A stretch of DNA of 64,000 nt, taken from positions 2,889,501 to 2,953,500 of the forward strand of contig NZ_RCWN01000001.1 of the NCBI RefSeq assembly GCF_003668555.1, written 5' to 3'. The stretch comes from Notoacmeibacter ruber. Lineage in GTDB: Bacteria > Pseudomonadota > Alphaproteobacteria > Rhizobiales > Rhizobiaceae. A program made the translations under genes and the position numbers. The notes beneath the pieces were generated by a model. The model worked only from the letters and a program-made list of their open reading frames with translations, did no database searches and was not told the origin of the DNA. This document shows positions 8,935 through 15,413 of this stretch, in pieces. The first letter of the stretch is position 1, and every line of letters starts with the position of its first letter.

Positions 8935-9864
8935 TCAGCTCCGCTCGCGCAGCGCGTCCAGCACCACCTGAAAGGCCGAGGACGGGCGCAGCCGGCTTGG
9001 GTAGTAGAGATGAAAGCCTGCGAAATAGGGCGAATAGCTTTCCAGGCAGATTTGCAGCGCGCCGGAAGCGATATGCTCGGCGGCCAGCTGCTCGGGGACA
9101 AGCGCCAGACCCTGCCCGTCTTTCGCTGCGCGCAATACCAGATTGATCGTGTTGAAGCAGGCCTGGCCCTGCACCTTGACGCGGATTTCGTTGCCGTTCT
9201 CGTCCTCGAACTCCCAGGCATAGAGTGCGCCGTGGTTGCTGAGCCGCAGATTGATGCAACGGTGGTCGCCGAGCTCCTGTGGGGTCTGCGGCGTGCCGTT
9301 GGCCTTGAAATAGTCCGGCGCGCCGACGCAGATCATCCGCTCCTCCGGCCCGATCCGCATCGAGACCATGCCCTCGCTCACCTGGTCGCCGTAGCGCACG
9401 CCGGCATCGCATTGCGCGCTGGCAAGGTCGGTATAACCATAGTCGACGACGAACTCGACATTGACCGAGGGATAGGCCTTCAGTGCAGGAGAGAGCTTCG
9501 GCCAGAGCAGGGATTCGATCGCGTATTCGGTGGCGACGATCCGCACGGTACCCGTGGGCCGGTCGCGCGCCTCGTTGAGCGCCTCCAGCCGCGCCTCGAT
9601 CTTCTCGAAACACGGCGTGAGCGTAGCCAGCAGATCTTCCCCCTCCAGCGTCGGCGCGACGGAGCGGGTCGTGCGGGTCAGAAGCCGCAGGCCAAGCCGC
9701 TTTTCCAGCCCCTTGATTGTGTGGCTCAGCGCCGATTGCGAGACGTTGAGCCTGGCTGCGGCGCGAGTGAAACTGCGCTCCTCTGCCACCGTGGCCAGCG
9801 CGATCAGATCGATGATGTTTTCACGAAGCATGCGGGACGCCCTGATCTGCCGGTCGAGGATCAT
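8935..9864 (-). CDS. LysR-family transcriptional regulator of the cupin/CMD/SDR cluster
   Basis: A 309-residue LysR protein. The N-terminal winged helix-turn-helix (AEERSFTRAAARLNVSQSALSHTIKGLE) is followed by the co-inducer domain (TGTVRIVATEYAIESLLWP ...). The start at 9864 has GAGGG nine bases upstream; an ATG at 9831 is possible. It lies in the middle of the accessory cluster, and three promoters around it share an identical interrupted dyad, which makes it the probable local activator. The ligand is unknown; the sequence resembles regulators that sit next to SDR/aldo-keto reductase genes. Confidence 0.9.
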   Translation of the reverse strand: MILDRQIRASRMLRENIIDLIALATVAEERSFTRAAARLNVSQSALSHTIKGLEKRLGLRLLTRTTRSVAPTLEGEDLLATLTPCFEKIEARLEALNEARDRPTGTVRIVATEYAIESLLWPKLSPALKAYPSVNVEFVVDYGYTDLASAQCDAGVRYGDQVSEGMVSMRIGPEERMICVGAPDYFKANGTPQTPQELGDHRCINLRLSNHGALYAWEFEDENGNEIRVKVQGQACFNTINLVLRAAKDGQGLALVPEQLAAEHIASGALQICLESYSPYFAGFHLYYPSRLRPSSAFQVVLDALRERS

Positions 9865-10187
9865 GGTAGGTTTCCCTCACGATATATGCGTACGGCTCAT
9901 CAGTCCATGAACTGTGCAATCATGGCACCATCAGGATCAGGCGATCTTCCGAGGTCAGCCAGGTCGCGGATGCGTTCGCCCAAAGAGAAGGCGTCGAAGG
10001 CCGTGCCGCTGCTGGAAAGGGCCACGGCATCTTCATGCCCTCGCCGGTCTCGTCGCTTCGCCTAGTTGTCGCCGCCCGTCGGGATACGCGCGGCCCCTTC
10101 CTGCGGGGCTTTCGAGACGGCGGGCGCTCCCGCCGCTCGGTTCAGCCCATAGTGACGTAGAGCATCGCGTCCGGGCCGCGATCCCGT
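9865..10187. other. Intergenic stretch without a supportable gene
   Basis: The region holds the lysR promoter side (a loose GCTCAT...CATGAAC dyad near 9896-9911 that does not match the three clear operators) and short open stretches on the minus strand that continue in the frame of the cupin after its stop. The stretch ending at 9900 reads protein-like (GTAFDAFSLGERIRDLADLG) and might be the tail of a decayed gene, but it is too short to support a call. Confidence 0.3.
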
Positions 10188-10646
10188 TCACTGCGCATAA
10201 TCTTCGTCCGAAACCGGGTCGCCCCAGCTCACCGCTGAGCCGTCGATTGCCTCCTGGACGGCGAGATGCGTCACCGCGTGCTGATCGGTCGCGCCGTGCC
10301 AGTGATCGACATCAGCCGGAAACCAGATGACGTCACCGACATTCATGACCTGCTTCTCTTCGTCGCGGACCTGGTACCAGCCCGTCCCGGAGGTCACGAC
10401 GAGCCATTGCCCAACCGGGTGCTTATGCCAGTGCGAACGCGCCCCCGGCATGAAGGTGACGGAGCCGGCGTTGATATTGCCCATCCGGGCATCGAAGACG
10501 GGCTGGACGTAGACCGTGCCGGTAAACGTGTCGGCGCCGCCAACCCTGCCGGCGCGTTGCTCGGCGCTGGTGACTTCCGCGGTTTGTGCGAATGCGGCAG
10601 GCGCAGAAAGCGCCATAACGAGTGTTGTTGCGAGAATGCGTTTCAT
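10188..10646 (-). CDS. Secreted cupin-domain protein
   Basis: A 152-residue protein with a signal peptide (ILATTLVMALSAPAAFAQ) and a complete cupin: HWHKHPVGQWLVVTSGTG (motif 1) and DVIWFPADVDHWHG (motif 2), with histidines able to bind a metal. It is a paralogue of the cytoplasmic cupin at 6966-7361 and shares the terminal VSDEDY. Homologues are annotated as quercetin dioxygenase-like or carboxymuconolactone-associated cupins. AAAAAAGGAG precedes the ATG. A T-N11-A operator lies about 130 bases upstream, so it is probably in the regulon of the neighbouring LysR. Confidence 0.87.
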   Translation of the reverse strand: MKRILATTLVMALSAPAAFAQTAEVTSAEQRAGRVGGADTFTGTVYVQPVFDARMGNINAGSVTFMPGARSHWHKHPVGQWLVVTSGTGWYQVRDEEKQVMNVGDVIWFPADVDHWHGATDQHAVTHLAVQEAIDGSAVSWGDPVSDEDYAQ

Positions 10647-10771
10647 ATCGGGTCGTCTCCTTTTTTGATCGAGATGCGGCCTTCGCCGCCAGCGGCAGGG
10701 AACGGTGCCTCGCTCAGACTCAATTAGTGCGTGCCTTCCGTGCGATCATGATCGCTGGATGGGATACGTTC

Positions 10772-10786
10772 ATGAGACAGCCTCAT
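10772..10786. promoter_or_regulatory. LysR-type operator (ATGAG-N5-CTCAT), site B
   Basis: ATGAG-ACAGC-CTCAT, followed by GAGT, lies upstream of the secreted cupin gene. Arms and spacer length are identical to sites A and C. The inner TGAG-N5-CTCA is T-N11-A. Confidence 0.65.
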
Positions 10787-10942
10787 GAGTTGGAGCAGGT
10801 GGCGCTACCCAGAGTAGGACAACAAATTCGGCATTCATGAAGCCTTCTCGTGACTGCTCGCACGATTGAGAGCTTCGTTTGCTACAAACGTAACACCAGT
10901 TTGGGAGCGTGGAACATCCAGCCCGCAAGGAAAAGGTCATAG

Positions 10943-11185
10943 TCGGGATCGGCTTCTTCGGAGCTTCAGGACCGCGTTGATCGCCAACGAATCGGGGTTG
11001 TCGGTATATGCGGCTTCGCGGGCATAGTCCTGAGCGCCGTCTCCGCCGACCATGCCGATCTCTACGACGACGTCGGCATCATCTCGTTCGATAAGCTGCA
11101 ATCGTCTTCCGCACAGAGCCTTGCGGGACACCTCGCCAAGCCCAATCTCAAAGGCAGGCGGGCCCGGCCTACCGAATGCCCATGA
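10943..11185 (+). pseudogene. Remnant of an alpha/beta hydrolase (dienelactone-hydrolase type)
   Basis: An 80-codon open stretch with no good start, bounded by TAG and TGA. It reads DRVDRQRIGVVGICGFAGI near its beginning, which strongly recalls the nucleophile-elbow region of alpha/beta hydrolases of this type (family pattern roughly D-R-x-R-I-G-V-x-G-I-C-G-x-G-G). The sequence after the elbow diverges quickly, and neither the N-terminal half nor the C-terminal catalytic His region is recognisable nearby. I interpret it as a decayed gene that once lay between the cupin and the cyclophilin-like gene; coincidence cannot be excluded. Confidence 0.4.
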
Positions 11186-11208
11186 CACGAAGCCGGCGCA
11201 GTCACCGA

Positions 11209-11234
11209 CTCATTAATGAGCGTTGCTCATGAGT
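11209..11234. promoter_or_regulatory. LysR-type operator (ATGAG-N5-CTCAT), site C
   Basis: CTCATTAATGAG, a perfect palindrome, runs directly into a second dyad: ATGAG-CGTTG-CTCAT-GAGT. Its core at 11216-11230 matches sites A and B in arms and spacer. It lies about 90 bases before the cyclophilin-like gene and is the most elaborate of the three sites. Confidence 0.65.
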
Positions 11235-11319
11235 GATAGAGACACTCAACCGATTATCCTGCGCGCAATAGCGATTAGATTGGAAGCCAATCGAGCGGCA
11301 CGCGAATGGAGATTTCACA

Positions 11320-11769
11320 ATGACCGGGCGGAGCATGACGTTGACGATCGCTGCGGGGGCATTGGTTCTTTTGGCCGGTGCGGCGCCCTCGAATTCCCAG
11401 ACAGGAGAAACCGCCATGACCAAAATCCATGTCATTGTCGGCAATGAAACTCTGGAGGCGATGCTTGACGACACGCAGGTCGCGCGCGACTTCGCCTCGC
11501 TGCTGCCGCTCGACCTGACGCTGAGCGACTTTCACGCCACCGAAAAAGTCGCCGACCTGCCACGCAAGCTCGATATTGAAGGTGCGCCGGCAAGCTACAC
11601 GCCCAAAGCAGGGGATATCACGCACTACGCGCCGTGGGGCAATCTCGCGATTTTCTACAAGCCTTTCCAGGATTCCCGCGGCCTCGTGCGGCTTGGCGAA
11701 TTCAACGAACCGATGGATGCGTTGATCCAGGACAGCGCCTTTGCGGTCCGTATCGAACTGGCCGACTAA
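11320..11769 (+). CDS. Cyclophilin-like fold protein, probably secreted
   Basis: A 149-residue protein. Residues 34-148 match the small bacterial cyclophilin-like domain (family landmarks: ARDFASLLPLDLTLSDF, ADLPRKL, GDITHYAPWGNLAIFYKPF, SRGLVRLGEF). It should not be assumed to have prolyl isomerase activity. The first ATG (GGAG eight bases upstream) gives a signal peptide (LTIAAGALVLLAGAAPSNSQ). A second ATG at 11416 has its own AGGAG and would give the bare cytoplasmic domain, so two products are conceivable. It is followed by the SDR gene and preceded by the strongest T-N11-A operator. Confidence 0.85.
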   Translation: MTGRSMTLTIAAGALVLLAGAAPSNSQTGETAMTKIHVIVGNETLEAMLDDTQVARDFASLLPLDLTLSDFHATEKVADLPRKLDIEGAPASYTPKAGDITHYAPWGNLAIFYKPFQDSRGLVRLGEFNEPMDALIQDSAFAVRIELAD

Positions 11770-11856
11770 TCCACCATTACAAACTCTGCGGACGATGCAG
11801 GGCAGCCCGTTACTCGCGGGATCGCCTGATCCGCACCAAACCTCAAGGAGACCATC

Positions 11857-12609
11857 ATGACCAATAATATCACCGGCAAGACCGTCATCATCACCGGCGC
11901 TTCCTCAGGCATCGGCGAGGCGACGGCGAAACTGCTCGCATCAAAGGGAGCCAATGTGGTGCTCGGCGCGCGCCGTGGCGACAAGCTCAAACAGATCGCG
12001 GACGCGATAAAAAACAACGGCGGTCAAGCCGTCTGGCAGGAACTGGATGTGACCGACCCGTCGCAGAACGACGCGATCGTCGCGCTTGCCAAGGAAACCT
12101 ATGGCGGCGTTGATGCGATCTTCCTCAATGCCGGGCTGATGCCGAGTTCGCCCGTTTCCGCGCTCAAGACGGATGAGTGGAACCAGATGGTCGACGTCAA
12201 CGTCAAGGGCGTGCTGAACGGCGTAGCTGCGGTAATGCCGATCTTCACCGAGCAGAAATCGGGCCACATCCTCGCGGTTTCGTCCGTCGCAGGCCTCAAA
12301 AACTATGCCGGTGCGGCGGTTTATGGCGGCACCAAATGGTTCGTACGAAACTTCATGGAAGTGCTGCGTATGGAATCGGCCACTGAAGGCACCAATATCC
12401 GCACCGCGACGCTCTATCCTGCGGCGATCAACACCGAGTTACTCGACACGATCACCGACAAGCAGACCGCCGAGGGGATGCAGGGTCTTTACGATACCTA
12501 CGGCATCTCGCCCGACCGGATCGCTGATGTCGTCGCGTTTGCACTCGACATGCCGGAGGACACGACGGTGAACGAATTCACCGTGGGGCCGGCGAAACAG
12601 CCCTGGTAA
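11857..12609 (+). CDS. Short-chain dehydrogenase/reductase
   Basis: A 250-residue classical SDR: nucleotide-binding TGASSGIGEATA near residue 14, an NAG motif (FLNAGLMP), catalytic Ser in AVSSVAG and the YxxxK pair in YGGTKW. The TGASSGIG form with an arginine-rich patch (GARRGDK) favours NADP(H). Residues 235-250 (TVNEFTVGPAKQPW) resemble the YdfG/serine-dehydrogenase-like clade. A strong AAGGAG precedes the ATG. It probably shares a transcript with the cyclophilin-like gene 87 bases upstream. Substrate unknown. Confidence 0.9.
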   Translation: MTNNITGKTVIITGASSGIGEATAKLLASKGANVVLGARRGDKLKQIADAIKNNGGQAVWQELDVTDPSQNDAIVALAKETYGGVDAIFLNAGLMPSSPVSALKTDEWNQMVDVNVKGVLNGVAAVMPIFTEQKSGHILAVSSVAGLKNYAGAAVYGGTKWFVRNFMEVLRMESATEGTNIRTATLYPAAINTELLDTITDKQTAEGMQGLYDTYGISPDRIADVVAFALDMPEDTTVNEFTVGPAKQPW

Positions 12610-12675
12610 CGGTCGGCAGGCATCGGGGTCCATGACCTAACACGACAAGGTTGGACACACAGTAATGGCCTCAAT

Positions 12676-12700
12676 TCCCGCCCGGACCTGCCGGGCGGGA
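12676..12700. terminator. GC-rich hairpin between convergent SDR and lysine-operon genes
   Basis: TCCCGCCCGG and CCGGGCGGGA form a perfect 10-base-pair stem with loop ACCTG. There is no run of T on either side. It lies between the 3' ends of convergent transcripts, so a two-way termination or mRNA-end-protecting role is likely. Confidence 0.5.
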
Positions 12701-12867
12701 CCATTGACGTCACGCGCATAAACGCTTCCATTCGACAAGCTTTCAGTCCAATCGCTTGTTAGGATCCGGGCAATGGCAGGAGCGCACTCCCATCGCCGGC
12801 CAGAAAGATGGTTTCGGGGACGCGTCTTCCGCCGGAGCCGTGGTATTCCAGGGAGGTCCGCCGCGTC

Positions 12868-14370
12868 CTAGATGTCGAACTTGACGCCCTGGGCCAAAGG
12901 CAGCTCCGCCGAATAATTCACCGTATTGGTCTGCCGGCGCATATAGCCTTTCCAGGCGTCCGAACCGCTCTCGCGGCCACCACCGGTTTCCTTCTCGCCG
13001 CCGAATGCCCCGCCGATCTCCGCGCCCGACGGGCCGATATTGACATTGGCGATGCCGCAATCCGATCCGACAGCCGAGAGGAAGCTTTCCGCCTCGCGCA
13101 TGTTCAGCGTAAAGATGCACGACGACAGGCCCTGCGGAACGTCGTTCTGCATGGCGATCGCTTGTTCCAGAGTATCGTAGCCCATCACATAGATGATCGG
13201 GGCGAAGGTCTCTGTGCGGACAATATCGCTCTGGGCCGGCATCTCGGCGATCGCAGGTGCAACATAGGCGCCGCCATCGGGCACGTTGTCGGTGACAGCT
13301 TCGCCGCCATGCACGTGGGCTCCTTCCTCCTTGGCCGTCTTGAGCGCGGCCCGCATCTGCTCCCGCGCCTTCCCGTCGATCAGCGGGCCGACCAGGGTGC
13401 CCTCCTTACGGGGGTCGCCGACCGGCAGGGTCTGATAAGCCTTGGCGAGTTTGGCCACCAGATCCTCCCGGATCGACTCATGGGCAATCACCCGGCGAAG
13501 GCTGGTGCAGCGCTGGCCCGCCGTCCCCACGGCCGAGAAGACGATCGCGCGGACAGCCATGTCGATATCGGCGGACGGCGCGACGATCATCGCATTGTTG
13601 CCGCCAAGTTCCAGAATCGGCCGGCCCCAGCGCTCCATCACCTTCGGCCCGACGACGGAACCCATCCGCGTCGAACCCGTCGCGGAGAGGATGGGGACAT
13701 CTTTCGAAGCGACCAGCGCTTCGCCGATTTCCGCACCGCCGATCACCAGTTGCAGGAGACCGTCCGGCGCATCGTCGCCAAAGCGTTCGAGGGCGCGCTC
13801 CATGATCTTCATCGTCGCCATGGCTGTCAGCGGCGTTTTTTCGGACGGCTTCCAGATCACCGGGTCGCCGCAGATCAGCGCCAGCGCCGTGTTCCAGGAC
13901 CAGACGGCGACCGGGAAATTGAAGGCGGTGATGACCCCGCACGGGCCGAGCGGATGCCATGTCTCCATCATACGGTGGCCCGGCCGTTCCGATGCGATGG
14001 TCAGGCCGTAGAGCTGTCGCGACTGGCCCACGGCGAAATCGCAGATGTCGATCATCTCCTGTACTTCGCCGAGGCCTTCGGAAACGATCTTGCCGGCTTC
14101 CAGCGTGACCACCGCGCCGAGTTCTTCCTTCGCGTTGCGCAATTCCTCACCGAGCAGGCGGACGAGTTCCCCGCGGCGCGGCGCCGGCACTTCGCGCCAG
14201 GCGCGGAAGGCGTCCTGAGCTTTCGCGATGATCGCCGGCATCTCCTCCGGCCGCGTCTCCCTGACCTTTGCAACTTCGGTGCCGTCGATCGGCGAATGGA
14301 CCGAAAGCGTGCCGCCCGTCAGTTCGGCTTCGGTCAGTCCGGCTGCTGTGAGAACGTTCCGGTGGCTCAT
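12868..14370 (-). CDS. amaB: Aldehyde dehydrogenase of the ALDH7 type (piperideine-6-carboxylate / aminoadipate semialdehyde dehydrogenase)
   Basis: A 500-residue aldehyde dehydrogenase with the catalytic Cys in GTAGQRCTSLRR and the general-base Glu in LELGGNN. The GEKETGGGRESGSDAWK block near residue 465 is characteristic of the ALDH7/AmaB branch that oxidises 2-aminoadipate 6-semialdehyde (in equilibrium with piperideine-6-carboxylate) to 2-aminoadipate. It is the last gene of the lysine operon, overlapping the FabD-like gene by ATGA, with AAAGGAG before the start. Its substrate is the product of the lysine dehydrogenase at the other end of the operon. Confidence 0.92.
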   Translation of the reverse strand: MSHRNVLTAAGLTEAELTGGTLSVHSPIDGTEVAKVRETRPEEMPAIIAKAQDAFRAWREVPAPRRGELVRLLGEELRNAKEELGAVVTLEAGKIVSEGLGEVQEMIDICDFAVGQSRQLYGLTIASERPGHRMMETWHPLGPCGVITAFNFPVAVWSWNTALALICGDPVIWKPSEKTPLTAMATMKIMERALERFGDDAPDGLLQLVIGGAEIGEALVASKDVPILSATGSTRMGSVVGPKVMERWGRPILELGGNNAMIVAPSADIDMAVRAIVFSAVGTAGQRCTSLRRVIAHESIREDLVAKLAKAYQTLPVGDPRKEGTLVGPLIDGKAREQMRAALKTAKEEGAHVHGGEAVTDNVPDGGAYVAPAIAEMPAQSDIVRTETFAPIIYVMGYDTLEQAIAMQNDVPQGLSSCIFTLNMREAESFLSAVGSDCGIANVNIGPSGAEIGGAFGGEKETGGGRESGSDAWKGYMRRQTNTVNYSAELPLAQGVKFDI

Positions 14371-15413
14371 TCTGTCACTCCTTTGGATACGGTTTTGCGC
14401 TGCTCCGCCATGCCCATGGCTGCCAGAAGCGGCTTGTCATCATGTTGCGCTTGAAAATCAGTTTTGCTGTCCATGCCCAACCAGCGCGCAAGGATCAGCG
14501 ATTGCGCCACCGCGCCGCCGAGGGTCGTCCCCGGCCCCGTGACAATGAAGAGGTCGGGCGCAAATTCCCGCGCCGCGATGGTGATCGCTTGCGTGAAATC
14601 ATAGGTCTCCGTCACCTGTGCGCCGAGCGTATAGTTTCGCAGCGCCTCGGTTGGCGTAGCGTCAGGCCACCAGATGGCGCCGCGCCCGTCAATCAGCGGC
14701 AGGTTCGGTTGACGGAACAGTTCCGATGGAAGCTGCTCGCGTCCCTGCTTCGCCACGGGCGCCTGCAACGCGGTGTGGAAGGCGGCGTGGTTGCCGAGAC
14801 GCATCGGAAAACGCTGCTGAACAGGTTCCACCTCTTGCTCGAAGGCTTTCAAACCGGCCTCGTTGCCCGCTAGCACGAGCATTCCGCCAAGAGCGATGGA
14901 AAGCCCGAGCAGATGGTCGGCGCGAGCGTCGATCTCGTCCACTTTGGCGAGCAGCGTCTGCCGACGCTCGGGCTGCGCCATCCAGTTTTCGTCGACGAAC
15001 GGATAGACGAGCTGGCCGCCGATGAGGGCGCGCTGCATCAGCGTACCCATCGTATTGGCGACGCGAAAGCCGTTTTCCGGCGAAAGCGCACCGGCGCAGG
15101 CGAGGGCGGAATACCAGCCCATCGAATTGCCGGTCACGGCGACGATTTCGATCTCATCGCGGTCGATGGAGAGAAAGTCGCCCAGTGTCGCAGCATAGAT
15201 CAGCGCGGAGGCATTGTCGCCGCGCGTATGCTGGGCAATGGAAAACGTCTGTGCGCCATCCAGTTCGGCGAGCGTTGGTTGACCCTCGTCCCGGCGCAGC
15301 GCGTCGAAGGATTCTAGCAGAGCCGGGTCCGGAAAATGGCGCTTCAGATAGCCGAGTTCGGACTTGTTGTATGTGCCCCGGCCGGGGCAGATGACGACCG
15401 CCGTCTTCTTCAT
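14367..15413 (-). CDS. FabD-like acyltransferase lacking the malonyl-binding arginine
   Basis: A 348-residue protein of the malonyl-CoA:ACP transacylase fold. The nucleophile elbow is GNSMG (Ser97) and the catalytic His is in AAFHTAL (His213). A gapless alignment by eye over the 35 residues after the elbow with E. coli FabD puts Met122 where FabD has Arg117, which binds the malonyl carboxylate; His before the nucleophile Ser is also replaced by Asn. So it is unlikely to be a true malonyl transferase. It lies between the 2-oxoacid dehydrogenase E1 gene and amaB with ATGA overlaps on both sides, implying a role in lysine breakdown, perhaps acyl transfer or acyl-CoA hydrolysis. Confidence 0.8.
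   Translation of the reverse strand: MKKTAVVICPGRGTYNKSELGYLKRHFPDPALLESFDALRRDEGQPTLAELDGAQTFSIAQHTRGDNASALIYAATLGDFLSIDRDEIEIVAVTGNSMGWYSALACAGALSPENGFRVANTMGTLMQRALIGGQLVYPFVDENWMAQPERRQTLLAKVDEIDARADHLLGLSIALGGMLVLAGNEAGLKAFEQEVEPVQQRFPMRLGNHAAFHTALQAPVAKQGREQLPSELFRQPNLPLIDGRGAIWWPDATPTEALRNYTLGAQVTETYDFTQAITIAAREFAPDLFIVTGPGTTLGGAVAQSLILARWLGMDSKTDFQAQHDDKPLLAAMGMAEQRKTVSKGVTE

Noticed and set aside
9896..9911. Fourth LysR operator before the lysR gene
   Set aside because: GCTCAT...CATGAAC has the arms in the opposite order and lacks the T-N11-A core shared by the three clear sites.
10937..11188. Open frame of 83 codons on the minus strand
   Set aside because: No ribosome site or family features; it lies opposite the hydrolase-like remnant and is best seen as its shadow.
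12868..14370. Antisense open frame of over 500 codons opposite amaB
   Set aside because: A high-GC shadow frame; the minus strand encodes an aldehyde dehydrogenase with all catalytic motifs.
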